This document shows positions 47,291 through 60,599 of a stretch of DNA of 64,000 nt, piece by piece. Every line of letters starts with the position of its first letter. Position 1 is the stretch's first letter. The notes under the pieces were generated by a model that saw nothing but the letters and a program-made list of their open reading frames with translations, had not been told where the DNA came from and made no database searches. This DNA is from Vitis vinifera (lineage: Eukaryota; Streptophyta; Magnoliopsida; Vitales; Vitaceae): contig NC_081822.1 in NCBI RefSeq assembly GCF_030704535.1, forward strand, positions 30,277,001-30,341,000, in the 5' to 3' direction. The position numbers and the translations under genes are program-made.

Positions 47291-50200
47291 GAGTGTGTCC
47301 ATGTGAAATCGGAACTCTCTCAATCATAACTTGCATGGAATGGGCACCACAATGTCATGCATCTCTCTTAGCTATTCCATTGTCATCTCTATTCATATTA
47401 GCTAATAGATTTCATATAACTGTCAAGCATACCAATAAGAAAGGTATGTGAGTACCATACTTAAATCCCACATGGGCTATCATAATTAATCTATCTAAAC
47501 TATCATAGTTAATCTACTTAATCACATTGGATTGACAATCTTAAATTTCTCACTAAATATATATATATATCTAAAGTCATGCTCTCACTAGTCTACTCAT
47601 AAATGTATTTCAACATTTAAGATGTAATACAAATTGTTGGCAGTGAGCACAAAAGTAAGAGGCATCACTAAATAGTTGTCCCTTCACTATTATGGTATTT
47701 AACTTAAGTTTGGTTGCTCTCTTAGTAATATTTTTGTAGGACATGACTATAGTTGGGAATGTTAATAGGGTAGGTTTTAGGTGGGTTATTCCTATCCCAA
47801 TTTCGTGTCTATATAATATGATAAATCTTATACTTAGAACAAATGGCAGAATGGTATGGATGCAAGGTGGCTAGATTGATTAGCATCCCTGCTCTACATC
47901 TCTTCCTAGATAAGCCTCATCCCTTCTTGGATAAGGGCTTGTTGATCTCTCCATTAGTGAATGACCAATTCCTTTGATATGTTGTTGCAAATTTAAATTG
48001 ATCATAAACCACTAACACTCCCACAAAACTATTCTTATAAAGTCCCCCATCTTAAGAGGGTCTTTTGTAAAACTTAATAATTATTACTACTCTTATAAAC
48101 TTAATATTTATTTACTTTGAGTAATCTTAAGAAATGCATTTATTTGTTAAACATGTATTGTAGATGTATAAGAAAATTAAAAAATATTCACTATAAAAAG
48201 TCAGTTGTGAATGTGGAGTCATAGTTGTGCGATACTCTCATTTAAAATGGGCACATGAGGTAAAAAGATTTGAGATTAAGAATAAATAAATTACTTTGAC
48301 TTAATACTAAAAGTTATTTTTTCCCTTAAGTTATGGTATTAGGTTATTTTACCAAATATGATTTATCTACTTAATGATTTAAATCAAATTATTAAGTCGT
48401 TAGGTAGATTTACCAAATACCTCTAAGTTAGAAAAGAAAATTCATTTATGTACAAGAAAAGAGTAATTAATTTGAATACTAAGCTTTTTAAAATAAATAT
48501 AAGCAAGTGATCCATGAAAGGTAGTGAGATTAACAACTTAGGACCAGACTTGGTAAGTCCCCTTGACTGTTTTTCCTTTGTTTTACCAAAATACTTAAGC
48601 TTAATTACATAGTAGCTCTGGCCAAGAGAAACCAAAGAAAGAGTTTGGGTATTGTTCTTAGGAATTGGCCCATGAAAATTGTCAATACTAGGTTAAATGA
48701 GTTATTTTTATTTAAATCATAAAGTAAAAAAAAAACAATAGATGAAATGATTTTTACAAAATAGAGTTAAATAAAGAAAAACTAAATTGATAATGATGCA
48801 AATATTAATTTTAAATTCAAATTATTTAAGTCTAGAGCTTTCCACAATCTAACTTTAAGTATAAAAACTAGAGAGAACAAGGGTTTTTAAGTAGAGTGAT
48901 CTTAAGACTTTCGGATCCTTGATTGCTTGCTATCAATCTGAGCTTTACAAATTAGGATTACATACAAAACCTGATTTTTCCTTTTTAGAATAAAATCTTA
49001 AAACCATCTATTGAATGAGATTTATTGTTAATTTAAGGTTTAGTTATTTAACCCTCCTACACATGGCTTGTCTTAGGGTTGATAACGATAAGAAAGACCA
49101 AGATAACTAATGATCAAGAGTTACTAAGATCACTAGTATTGGGTAATAATCTACTACATCATTCCTTAATACAGTTCATAAGGATAAAACTAAAGATTCA
49201 TAAATTGTAACCCAACTCATTAATCTCATTGTTATAAATATCTACCTATTGTTCTTATAAGTTTCTAATCTTTAGTTTTTCATGTTGCAAGCCTTAGATT
49301 GGCTTTTTGGCTTCTCATGGGGGTGATGTCATATTCACAATCCATAATAGAGTAAAAATCAATATATTTAATCAAAAGAAACTAGAAACAATATATTAAG
49401 TAAAAATGAAAGGAAACAAAACAAGCCTATTATCTTTTTCCACACCAACATCAAATTAACGGAAAACTCCCTAAAACATATAATTAAGAGAGTTTATATA
49501 GTAAATTCAATAACCTAACATGTGGCACACTTCCATTGGCCACTTTTTCCTAAGAAAAATCATAAAAAACCTAAAAGACTCAAAATATTGCAAGTTCTAA
49601 ATGAGTATCATGTATTTTGAATTGGATGAAGACACTTGGAATTCGTCTCAATGTATTTCGGAAGTCAAAACTTGATCACCAATGGCTAAGTATGAAATTG
49701 GAGTGAGTTCGAAATTAATTTCAAATTTATAAGTAGGAGAAAAGCTTTATTCGAAATGCATGGAAGTGAGTTTGAAATTCACTATAAATAGATCTTTCAT
49801 CTAGAATAATAAAAATTGTTAGGAAAACTTTGTATATATTCTAGGTCATGAGTTGGAAAAAGTTATGAAATGATGATGAGAGCGTAAAACATATATAGAT
49901 TGGATAAAGATGTGAGAAAATGAGAAGTCAAGTTTTATGGTATAGACATTAGGAGTAGAAGAACATGAGATTATTTTAAAACTTAGGAGTTTTAACTATT
50001 TTATCATTGATTTGTAGTTGTTCCCATGGTATAATATATTAATATTCTTTCATATGTACATGTAAGTATAGCGAATGTAACCAAACCTCAATCTTTATAT
50101 ATGAATTTCCTTTATCTTTACATTAATACACCAACATATTAAACATTAAAAACTTAGGTTGACACAAAAATAACAAATCTAACTAATGCATACTTTAATG

Positions 50201-50383
50201 ATACTAAAAATATATATACAACACATTCCTTCATTCTTTATTGCACATGTCAAATGATACATAGAGAAAATCTAGTCAAATGCATCATTTTTGGTAAAGG
50301 GCTATTTATTTAAGGTCTCGCTTAGGATCTTCCAATGGAAAATTTTAGACAATTGGGGTGATATATAGTAATAAAATGAAGTG
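47291..50383. other. Intergenic AT-rich region without genes
   Basis: No coding signal, tRNA or clear TE domain seen. Contains short (TA)n near 47563 and several phrases typical of degenerate retrotransposon DNA, none with firm boundaries. Confidence 0.5.
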
Positions 50384-50931
50384 CATATATTCATGGTGCA
50401 CTTCTTCTATTGTAAATATAGATTTTGCAAAATGAATGTAGACAGCTAATCCAAGCACAATAAGCCTATAAAGTAGCCAATAAAAGTAATCAAGATGTGT
50501 CATATTGAGGTGATCATTAAGCCAACTATCTTGACCATCTTTACTAGTTGCTTTCTTAATGGTAGAGATAAGAAAGTTGCTAAAAAAGCTCCTCACACCA
50601 AAGATATTGAGGTAGAGGGTAACACTAACACTCCTTGATTCGTTTGGTACTTGATCATAGAAAAAATCTTGAAGACCAACCGTGGTGAACATGTTAGAAA
50701 GCCCGAATAAGATGTATTGGGGAACCAACCACCACACCCTCATTGGAACCATGGAATTTGGCATATCAATCAAGCCATGCTCTTGAGTTGTCTTGAGTTG
50801 TTTCATCTCTACTAGTGCTACAATTACTATGGAAATAGTAGATAAAAGCATCCTTGTTCCAATTCTCTCAAGCATTGTAATGCCGAAAGGTTTCCTGGTT
50901 AAAGCACTCACAATGGGAAGGAAGAGAACAA
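50384..50931 (-). pseudogene. NPF copy E, 5'-truncated relic of exon 4
   Basis: The frame (VSALTRKPFGITMLERIGTR ... WWLVPQYILFG ... LQDFFYDQVPNE) matches the second half of exon 4 of the other copies but is much more diverged, so it is older. It begins abruptly at about 50931, where unrelated LTR-like sequence starts. A small deletion near 50420 shifts the last codons (AKSIFTIEE against AKSYIYNRG in the others). There is a deletion of several codons near its 5' edge. Exons 1-3 are not in the window. No function is expected. Confidence 0.8.
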
Positions 50932-51650
50932 TGTATTGGGAACCTTGGATTACTTCGTTCTCATGCCCTGAATTTAGTAGGGTGCATGCATCTATCCATA
51001 GGGCTCTTCAAATCTAATGTAACGAAAAACAATGACTTCAAAAACCATTATAGAATAAATATTTAGAGATTTAAAACTTATACTTGTGATTTGGATGTTC
51101 TAGGATCAAAATCCATCCATTGAAGAACATGCCTGAAAAAACTTGAGAGTCTTTCTCCTCATGTTGCTATCCACATGCGTATCTTGTGCACACAACTTGT
51201 GCTTGTCCTATGCAGTATAGCCCTACATCCAAGGAAGTCTTGTACACCCAAGATTTTCCGCTCGATGACTCAAATCGTGATCTTGGCACTCCAAAGTGTG
51301 GGATTTGAAGGTGACAAGGTTATGTTTTTCTTTCTCTCTAGAGGTGGAAGAAAGCTCCCACCAAATATCATTAGGAAACCTAAACCCTTAAAGGGGTATT
51401 TATAGGGTTGTCTATTAGGCTTAAGTGACTTAAGATATCAAGGCTTGGGTCACTTAATCTAGTCCAAAATGGATACTAATTGATTAATTAATCACAGAGG
51501 GTCATCTAATTAATTGATTAACCCAAAAGAAGTCTTAATTGATTAATTGACCTAGCAGGGCTCTAATTAATCAATTAGCTTAGTTCAGAGATGTTGTCCA
51601 TTAACTCCTATTCAACCTTATGTAATTACTAAGATACTCTTTGTGGACCT
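50932..51650. mobile_element. LTR-like fragment truncating NPF copy E
   Basis: The sequence starts TGTATTGGGAACC next to the broken NPF exon. It has the look of a plant LTR: a transcript-leader-like first part, then 51478-51585 with repeated AATTGATTAATTA words. No second LTR or internal domains were found, so it may be a solo or partial LTR. The right end was not fixed. Confidence 0.35.
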
Positions 51651-52295
51651 CACATTTTAGCTTGATGCGTTCCCACTCGATGATGCGACTCATTTTTTTG
51701 TTTATTTGGTAAAAAATATGATTTTTAGAAAAGACTTGGAGTCGCTACTTATTTTTGTTTTATTTTTTTTAAGGGAAAACAAAATAAGAAAGAAAACCTT
51801 AAGTGTGACTCCTTATTTGGAAAAAACGGTCTGTAAAAAACCAAAACTGGGTTCGGGGATCAAGCTACTTATTGGGAAAGTATGGTGAAGACCGTAGCAC
51901 TCCTCTAAGCCCCTAAGAATGGGTCTTTGCTAAATAAGGTGAAGTAAACATGACAATTAACTAAAATATCAATGAATACCAAAATAGTCATAGTTAAAAA
52001 ACAAGTTATGATAATAGAATAATAAACAAAGTGAGGGTGAGAGCATACCTTAATAGTAGGTAATAAAGCACTGTCATGAAAACAAGATTAGTGTACAATG
52101 ACAAGTGTAAAAAATCTTACATAAAACCAAATCAAAATCAAACAAAGTCGATTGCACATTTTACTTGAATTATTTTTGAAAGAAATGTTATGAATATTGG
52201 GCCTCCACCAAAGCCCAATTTATTTTGTTATGAATTAATTCTCATAAATTCCAATATTTTGAAATTACGAAAACTTATTCATTTTTATATTTAAA

Positions 52296-52580
52296 AAAAA
52301 ATTGAAAATGAGAGTTTTGAAAATTAAATTGAAATTTTGGAAATGGAATTTTAAAAATTAAGTTTGGAATTTTGGAATTTTGGAAATGGAATTTAAAAAA
52401 ATTAAATTTGGAATTTTGGAAATAGTATTTAAAAAAATTAAATTTCGAATTTTGGAAATTTTGGAAATAGTATTTAAAAAAATTAAATTTCGAATTTTGG
52501 AAATTTTGGAAATGGAATTTTAAAACTTAAATTTGGAAATTTGGAAAATTTAATTTGAATAATTATTTGAAAATGGGATT
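52296..52580. repeat. Tandem GGAATTTTGGAAAT-type repeats
   Basis: Five to six diverged units of about 45-55 bp built from GAATTTTGGAAATTTTGGAAA and TTAAAAAAATTAAATTT. Probably part of the retroelement LTR or 3' region. Confidence 0.7.
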
Positions 52581-52624
52581 GCTTAAAAAAATAAATTTTT
52601 AAAAGATGAATTTTAAAATGAGAA

Positions 52625-53590
52625 TGCATGTGGGTTGTATGTGGTGACCACGTGGGCTGCATATGGGTTGCCTATAGAAGACATGGGTTGCCTATGGAAG
52701 ATATGGGTTGCACATGGGAGGCATATGGGCTACCTATGGAAGATATGTGCCGCACAAGGGAGGTATAGGCTAAACATGAGAGACATGGGTTGTCTATGGA
52801 AGACATGGGCTGCACAAGGGAGGTGTGGGTTGAACATGAGAGATATGGACTGCCTATAGAAGACATGGGTTGCATAAGGGAGGTATGGACTGAACATGAG
52901 AGGTATGGGCTAAACATGAGAGACATGGGCTGCCTATGGAAGGTATGGATGTGTGAGAGGAGTATGGGTTGCATGGGAGTTGAGGGATGGCCATATGGTG
53001 GCCATGGGTGAGTCGTGGACTGCATGGTGGTGATATAGAGGCCATGGGTGAGCTGTGTGGTGAAGTGTGGGTTGTAGGTGTGCATGTGGTGAGATGTGTG
53101 GTGTGGGTGAGTCATGGGTGAGAGTGTGGTGGCCATGGTGTCCATAGGGTGCATGTGGACTTCATGTGGGCTATATGTGGAGGGTGTGCAAGCCATGGGT
53201 GAGCATGTGGTGAGGTATGGGTTATAGGTGAGCATGTGGTGAGGTGTGGGGTGTGGGTGAATTATGGGTGAGCATGTGGTGGCCATGACGGCCATAGGGT
53301 GCATGTGGGCTGTATGTGGAGGATGTGCAAGCCATGGGTGAGCATGTGGTGAGGTGTGGGCTATGGGTGAGCATGTGGTGGCCATGGCGGGCTGCATGGG
53401 TGAGTTGTGAGGGTGAGCAGGCCATGGGTGAGCTATGAAGGTGAGCAAGCCATGGGTGAGCCTGTGGTAAGGTGCGGGTTGCATGAGTGAGTTGTGAGGG
53501 TGAGGTGTGGGCTGTAGGTGATGGTATGGAGATCATAGATGAGTTGTGAGTTGCATGGGTGAGCTGTGAGGGTGAGTAAGCCATTGGTGA
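52625..53590. repeat. G-rich minisatellite of CATGGG/TGTGGT words
   Basis: About 960 bp of short diverged repeats. The left half (52640-52950) has ~29-bp units such as GGGCTGCCTATGGAAGACAT; the right half (52980-53590) has units built from GGTGAGCATGTGGTGAGGTG and GGCCATGGGTGAG. Strong strand asymmetry (G-rich on plus) and lack of stops produce a long minus-strand frame at 52672-53484 that I consider spurious. Confidence 0.8.
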
Positions 53591-53599
53591 GCATGTATG

Positions 53600-55060
53600 T
53601 AGCTTCTACACCAGCAACTTTAGCAATATCAGCAGGTTGAGGAGTAGATACTTTATTTTTTTAACAAGTTGACTGTTTTGTCTAGAATGCTACTGCCTTT
53701 TGGAAACAGGGTCATTAGTGGGGGAAGAACCTTTAGATGCATCCTTCTTTGATGTCTTCTCAAGTATTTATCTCAAAAGCATACAATGGTGAATCAGGTC
53801 TTCCAACTAGTACCGACATCAAAAGTTGCAATTGGGTTTGTTGCAACAATTCTTAGAAAATATCAATAGTAAGAAATCTTATATTGAAAAACCTTTCAAT
53901 TGCCAGAGACTAGAATATTGACAACACAAACTCATACAACTTCAAACTCAGAGGTATCATTTCTTCCACTAATGAATCTCCACTCAATTTAGCCTTTGTA
54001 GAAACTAGTGGTATTATTTGTATGCTAAGGCTAGAGTGTTGTCTCTTCTACATTCTTTGTCTTTGTAACCACCGTCATTATCTTGTCTCACATAGACTTG
54101 GGGATGCATAAACACATTTAGAAAACATTTGGAAAGATTATTCCAGAGGAACATTATTACAAGTAATCTCCTCAGAAACCCGGGCAAGTTGGCCATTCCT
54201 GTAAGGCATTCGCCCAATATTGCACACTTTTCTACTGCACAGATACAAGCTAAAACTAAGAACAAAGAATAAAACAACCTAAAAATAGAGCATACCTAAA
54301 GCAAATAAACAAACCATTGAACAAGGCCTCATTTCATGTTGTGATCAATGAGCCTAGAACAGGTGAATCTAATAAAAAGCAAGAGTATGATTCTCAAATA
54401 TCTATCTCATAGGTGAATCAATGCATCAACTATGCACAGAAAGAATCAAAGAAACTAAAATAGAACCAAAATAGAGCATGCATGAGCAATCTCAAATTCA
54501 ACAAAACAAGTGTGTGGCCCTTGATGTCCACACCCAAACAAACTATGCCCAAAATTCAGTAAGAGAATGAGGAAGAACAAAATATAAGTGAGATCATAGA
54601 AGATAACATGGGCCATACTTGAGCAATCTCCACTCAAGTAAAGAATTGATTGACTTATTGTATTTTCCCTTTTTTTCTTGGTTGGAAAACCCCAAAGTTC
54701 TCTCTACTTTTTCCTTAAGTTGTTATTCTTTTCTTCTTTTCTTCAAGCCTTTCTTCTCTAGTCGAAAGTGTCCCCCTCAAGCTCTCTATGTAACTCTCAA
54801 AAGATGCTCATCTCCTAGTTTTCTTTTGCACCAAAAACCCACCAAGTAGTCCTTTTTCTATTCACAACCCCTTCATTCTCCAAAAGTCCTCTACCGATTT
54901 CTTCCTCTAATCACTCTAAAAATAGCCATCTCCTTTCTTCTTTTATGAAAATCCTCATTTTTCAATACCCCTAACCCTTGAAAATCCTCATTTCACCCTT
55001 CGTTTTTCAAAAAAATCTCATTTCCCATGCAATCCTTGGTTCCCATGTTTTTTCATTTTC
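53600..55060. other. Unassigned sequence between the minisatellites
   Basis: Contains a short stretch on the minus strand that reads like protein (KKDASKGSSPTNDPVSK near 53690-53760), then non-coding text. It may be a fragment of another element. No firm gene. Confidence 0.3.
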
Positions 55061-55066
55061 ATTTTT

Positions 55067-55067
<1 letters not shown>

Positions 55068-55113
<46 letters not shown>

Positions 55114-55136
55114 TAATAATAATAATAATAATAATT
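55068..55136. repeat. (AAT)n microsatellite
   Basis: About 22 ATA/AAT units with one interrupting G, followed by A-rich sequence. Confidence 0.95.
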
Positions 55137-55739
55137 AAAAAAAATAAAAAATAAAAATAAAAAATTAAAAAAATAAAAGTGATGCAACCATACGAACACA
55201 AGTCATGGAAACCGTACAAGACATGCTTAAAAGGTGACCTAGACAAGCCAAGTAAAGCTAACTAGGCCCAAGTGGGTCAAGTGTGTCTAAGTGAGCCTAA
55301 ACGGGCCTATATGAACCAGAATGGGTCTAGGTGAACCTAAGTGGGATCTAACCTAAGGACGAAGGGTGGCCAAGGTCATAGTGTGGGTTCAAATGAGTCC
55401 CTCAACAAAGGGTCCCTGAAGGTGGCTTAGAAAATGAAACTATGTAAGTGTCAACGGGCCACCAAGGGATGACAACGAATCAAAAGAGAAGTATGGGAAG
55501 ACACTTAGTGCCACATCTGCTACGAGGACAAAATGGAGGGTTGACAAATATGCCCCTCTTCAGTAGAGATCACAAGTGTAAGGAATGTGAGTAGAAATAC
55601 GAGTAATGAGTGTAATGAAGTGAGCTATATCGAAGAACTAAGAAAATACCAGAAATTTTGTCCTAGCACATGATGCAATAAACTCCAAGATAAACCAAAT
55701 ACAAAGGAAGAAATACCCTAAATAAAAGGTTTATAGGAA

Positions 55740-56757
55740 GTGGCTTTAAGCGCCTATGAAAATCATGGCTCTGAACACCTACGAAAATGATGGCTTTGAA
55801 CGTCTATGCAAATGGTGGCTTTGAATGCCTATGCAAATCGTGGCTCTGAATGCCTATGGAAATGATGGCTCTGAATGCCTATGGGAGTGGTGGCTCTGAA
55901 CACCTATGAAAGTGGTGGCTCTGAATGCTTATGAAAATGATGTCTCTGAATGACTATGAAAATGGTGGCTTTGAACGCCCAGGAAAATGATGGCTCTGAA
56001 TGCCCATGGGGGGGGGGGGGGGATGGCTCTGAATGCTTAGGAAAATGATGGCTCTAAATTCCTATGGGAGTGGTGGCTCTGAATGCCTATGAAAATGATG
56101 GCTTTGAACGCCTATGAAAATGGTGGCTCTAAACACCCAAGAAAATGATGGTTCTAAATGCTTATGAAAATGATGGCTCTGAACGCCTATGCAAATGATG
56201 GCTCTGAACGCCTATGCAAATGGTGACTCTAAACTCCTATGCAAATCGTGGCTCTAAACGCCTATGCAAGTGGTGGCTTTGAACGCCTAAGGAAATGATG
56301 GCTTTAATAACCTATGGGAGTGGTGACTCTGAATGCCTATGGGAATGATGACTCTAAATGCTTATGAAAATGATGGCTCTGAACGCCTATGTGAGTGATG
56401 GCTCTGAATGCCTATGGGAGTGATGGCTCTGAATGCCTATGGGAGTGATAGCTCTAAACACCTAAGAAAATGATGGCTCTGAAAGCCTATGAAAATGATG
56501 GCTCTGAACGCCTATGAAAAAAATGGCTCTGAACACCTATGAAAATGGTGGCTCTGAACGCCTATGGGAGTGATGGCTCTGAATGCCTATGAGAGTGATG
56601 GCTCTAAACACCTATGAAAATGATGGCTCTGAAAGCCTATGAAACTGATGGCTCTGAACACCTATGAAAATGATGGCTCTGAACACCTATGAAAATGGTG
56701 GCTTTGAACGCCTATGGGAGTGATGGCTCTGAATGCCTATGGAAATGATGAAGAAAA
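55740..56757. repeat. 25-bp minisatellite, about 40 copies, in the 3' region of the Tat/Ogre relic
   Basis: The unit CCTATG(A/G)(A/G)A(A/G)TG(A/G)TGGCTCTGAA(C/T)G repeats almost without length change for about 1 kb. One unit near 56008-56022 is replaced by a run of about 14 G. Variants AAAATGATGG, GGGAGTGATGG and GCAAATGGTGG occur in patches, which suggests local amplification. It lies downstream of integrase on the minus strand, where Tat-lineage elements are known to carry variable tandem repeats. Confidence 0.92.
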
Positions 56758-59172
56758 AAATTAATAATCTCTACACTGGGGATATGCCCCAGTATCAAAG
56801 TTGCATCAAGCTATTAAAATGTTGAATGAAACAAGTAGCTGCAAATATCGTGATGAGAAAGAAACAACACATTGTGATAAAGGTCTCAAGAAGTATAAAC
56901 ACAAATCTTTTTATGTTTCAAATAAATTCCTTGTCAATTGATCTCAAACATAAAGCTCAACAGATACACATCACAATTTGAAAAAAAAAACAATTATAGC
57001 GAAAACAAATCATCTCATAAACTCTTGATTGGGGAGTCCATCAATGCTTTCTAGGTGAAATTTGATGTGATCCATCTCAATCTCAAGCAAAGTCATATGT
57101 AGCCAACCAAAATATCACAAATCATGAAAAATTTGAAGATAATGCTCAAATCAGGAGGTAAACTGGTTGTGAAAGCAATAACTGATCATAGAGATATCAA
57201 TCCCCTGTGTAGAATAAGGAATCATAAATACAAGGCATAAAACTATTCATCTCATCAAAGTGAGGAATATGCCCTAGTGTAATAGATGATTCCACATGAA
57301 GTAAGTAATCAATACTGACCATCCACCCATGCACTATTGCCCCAATCAGATCTCCTTAACAAGAGAGGGATATGCCCTAGTATGACACCTGATATACAAA
57401 TCTCAGGAGGAATGAACAACATCAATTATCCATTTGTGCATCCAACAATCACACAAATCTTAGCATCCCAAGGGAAAGATAACACACTCATATAATGATG
57501 ACCAAAGTACTGGGCTAAGGTGTAACAGAGTAGATGCATAGTGTATAACAAAGGTTTATCATTACTAATCAAGCATCTCCCCAAATCATGGATGTGGGAG
57601 TCATGCAAACCAATCACAACTAGGAACATCCCATGGTGAGGGTAATATGCCCCAGTATAGGCATCTGGTGTGTCAAAGAGACGAAACTGATATCACCAAC
57701 AGAATACTATCTCCATACTCAGGTTCTGCCAAACATCATCAGACTAAGCAAAAGAGGAACCAAATGTCACTCGAAACATTTTCCATAAGGGAAAGCACAA
57801 CAACACCCATATTTCAACCAATCACTAAAACTTGCCCAACTGAAGACTGTCAAAGATAACATCTAATCTCATGGCCTCAGAGTGGTCTTATGACATGGAC
57901 CGTAATGTAGGCGTAGGGTAATAGAGTGAAAGAAATGAAAGGAAACTAAGCTCAAGTACCTAATAATCAAACCCAATACCCTCGTGTATAAGATGTAATG
58001 TGAAGAATAATCTCGTAAGTCAATGAACTCGATAACAAACAATGGAAGTGTCAATGATGAAATATAAGAGAAAAGAGAAATGGTCAAGTTGTCAATGCAG
58101 TATGCGATGGATATGGGAGAAGCTAATAAATCAAAGACATGTATCAATGTAAGAAAGAGATAAATATGGAGTGACCAATATGAAAAGAGATGATGGGAAA
58201 CGAATGAGAGAAGCAAGAAGGTGCAGAGAATGATGACCAACTCATATTAGTGCAATCAAAGAAAATCATATCACCAAAGATGGAATGGTAGTGAAGACAA
58301 TGATCCGGAGACCCTAGTGATGGGTTACTCAATCCTCACACCCAATGTATATCAACCCCGATCCATGAAACGAAGGATCTCATAAAACTCTCACCAAACT
58401 GTTGTCCCTCTAAAAACATAAGTATCATAAGAAGTAGGATGCTCTCAAAAGGCTCACATATGAGCTCAATGATAGATAACCCAATGAACAACCCTCAAAT
58501 ATCAATGAATGCTCAGTGGAATACGCTACTATGAACAAACTTTTCATCGCGCTTTTTTTTATTTATTTATTTTATAAGAACATTAGTATTAACAAACCAA
58601 AACTCCACTGAGCAAAGAATAGAAATGAGTAAACTCTCCTCAATCCTCGATGAAAATATGAATCATACACAAACCCTAAAAGTATGTCGACTCCAATCAC
58701 TAACACATATATAAAGCCTTAACCCTAAGGTCACCTCTCAAGCTAAGGTATCCAGATCAAAGTCAACGGGTGGAATGAAGGGTGTGACATGATTACATTG
58801 ATGCACTAAAAATGTGAAAAGTCATCAATTAGAGGAAATAATGAGAGTGAGATGAAACAAAAGAAGACAAACATGAAAATAGATGGATAAGGAACAATAA
58901 TAAAACATAATAGAAGTGGAATAGTAAGAGGATGGTAACAAGAAAAACTAAAATAAATCAAAGAGTTGAAACTCATGAGACTATCCAAGTAAAACATGCA
59001 TACACAACTAAAGGCCTCTACCTAGGTGATGTAAGGTAAGCAGAGTTATAAGAAAGAAAGATTATAATGTATTTGTGAGGCTCAAGGGGCTAGCAATAGA
59101 TTGCATGTGAAATGGGTGCGATAAGATATAAGGCTAACCAAAATGATGGCCACCCATTCTTCGACCATGATC
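56758..59172. other. Non-coding 3' region of the Tat/Ogre relic with dispersed ATATGCCCCAGTA words
   Basis: No gene. The phrase GATATGCCCCAGTAT or close variants occurs at about 56781-56795, 57267-57280, 57369-57382 and 57645-57658 in the same orientation. Open frames at 57869-58240 and 58806-58997 have no recognisable content. Confidence 0.55.
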
Positions 59173-60057
59173 TTAAACATAATACTTCTTTAGCTGATCC
59201 ACGTTGGTTGACTCTAAAAATTGGTTTCCATCTAGGTCAGTCAACCATGCAGCTCTTTTTGGAGTCAGCTCTTGAATAACATAAGGTCCACTCCAACTAG
59301 GTTTGAACTTCCCCCTAGGGTCTCCAATCAAACCTCTGAAAATCCTCAAAACCAAATCCCATTTCTGTTATGGTCTATGCTTAACCCGTTTCCTGAAAGC
59401 ATGAGCCATCTTTCTCTGATAGGCTTGAACATAATCCGTTGCTCTCAATCTTCTCTCATCTAAAAGATTAAGTTGATCAAATCAAGCTTGAGCCCACTTC
59501 GCCTTACAAACTTACTGCTTAAGGGCCACTCTTAATGAACCCATTTCTATCTCAACGGGCAAAACAACCTCCATACCATACACCAAGGAGTAAGGTGTAA
59601 CTCCTATAGAAGTGAAAAAAGAAGTACAGTATGCCCATAAAGCAAAATGAAGCTTCTTTGACCAATCCTGAGAAGTGTCAACCATCTTTCTCAAAATCTT
59701 GTTAATGTTCTTATTTGTAGCCTCTACTGCTCCATTGGTTTGTGGCCTGTATGCAAAAGATTTATGATGCTGAATGCCATATTTTTGCAACAAAGTTTCA
59801 ACTTCAGCTCTAAAGTGTGTTCCCCTATCTGAAATCAACTCATGAGGAACTTCATAACGGCAGATAATATGTGACCTGATGAAATTAGCAACTTTAGTAG
59901 ATGTCAATTTTGCATATGATGCAACCTCTACCCACTTAGTAAAATAATCTATGGCTATTAAGATGAACTTATGGCCATTGGAAGATTTCGGTGAGATCTT
60001 TCCAATGATATCAATATCCCACACTGAGAATGGCCATGGTGATGTCAAAGCATGCAA
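59173..60057 (-). pseudogene. Tat/Ogre integrase core and C-terminal part
   Basis: 60057-59512 encodes the core: DIDIIGKI with the first catalytic Asp, then ISDRGTHF with the second, then NGAVEATNKNI with the Glu. After breaks, 59355-59173 encodes the C-terminal part (GPYVIQELTPKRAAWLTDLD ... NVDQLKKYYV). Integrase inserts the DNA copy into the genome. The frame is broken between 59512 and 59355. Confidence 0.85.
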
Positions 60058-60560
60058 CTCTGAGAGCGGTACATGAATAAGATCTTCATAGCGACAAACT
60101 CCTTATCTGGAAAATCATCATCAACTGGTCTACTCTTGATTATTGGTAAGGATGCTAAGTGATCTACAACAACTCTTCTCTTAATGGATTTATGAGAGAC
60201 GCACTGAATATCAAATTCTATAAGAAACACTAGCCATCTTATCAGTCTACCAGCCAAAACAAGCCTATCAAACAAGTATCTCAATGGATCAAGATGAGAA
60301 ATCAAGTGCACTGAATACTCTATCATGTAATGCCTCAATCTCTTGGTAGCCTAAACTAGTGCTAAGCAAAGATGCTCAATCATAATATATCTCATCTCAT
60401 ACTCCAACATCCTCTTTCTCATATAGTAAATAGCTCGCTCCTTCACTGAATCATCAAGCTGAGCTAGCATACATCCTAAGGCCATGTCTGAAATCGACAA
60501 ATATAAAAGAAGTGGACGTCCTAACATGGGAGACACTAAAACAGAAGGAGAAAGCAAGTA
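60045..60560 (-). pseudogene. Tat/Ogre RNase H region
   Basis: 60557-60351 (LLLYLSISDMALGCMLAQ) and 60338-60045 (FIEFD-type DIQCVSHKSIKRRVVVDHLA) correspond to RT connection and RNase H, with a stop between them. RNase H removes template RNA during reverse transcription. Confidence 0.75.
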
Positions 60561-60599
60561 CTCTTTAATCCTTTCAAATACAAGCTGGCAATCATCATT

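Noticed and set aside
52672-53484. 270-codon minus-strand frame rich in His, Pro, Met and Ser
   Set aside because: It lies wholly inside a G-rich minisatellite; the frame exists because the repeat lacks stops, and overlapping frames are equally repetitive.
55740-56757. Regular short repeats that could suggest a CRISPR array
   Set aside because: There are no spacers: the 25-bp units abut directly, and this is a plant retroelement tail.
57869-58240. 123-codon minus-strand frame
   Set aside because: Hydrophobic Leu/Ser/Tyr-rich frame without motifs in the non-coding 3' region of the retroelement.
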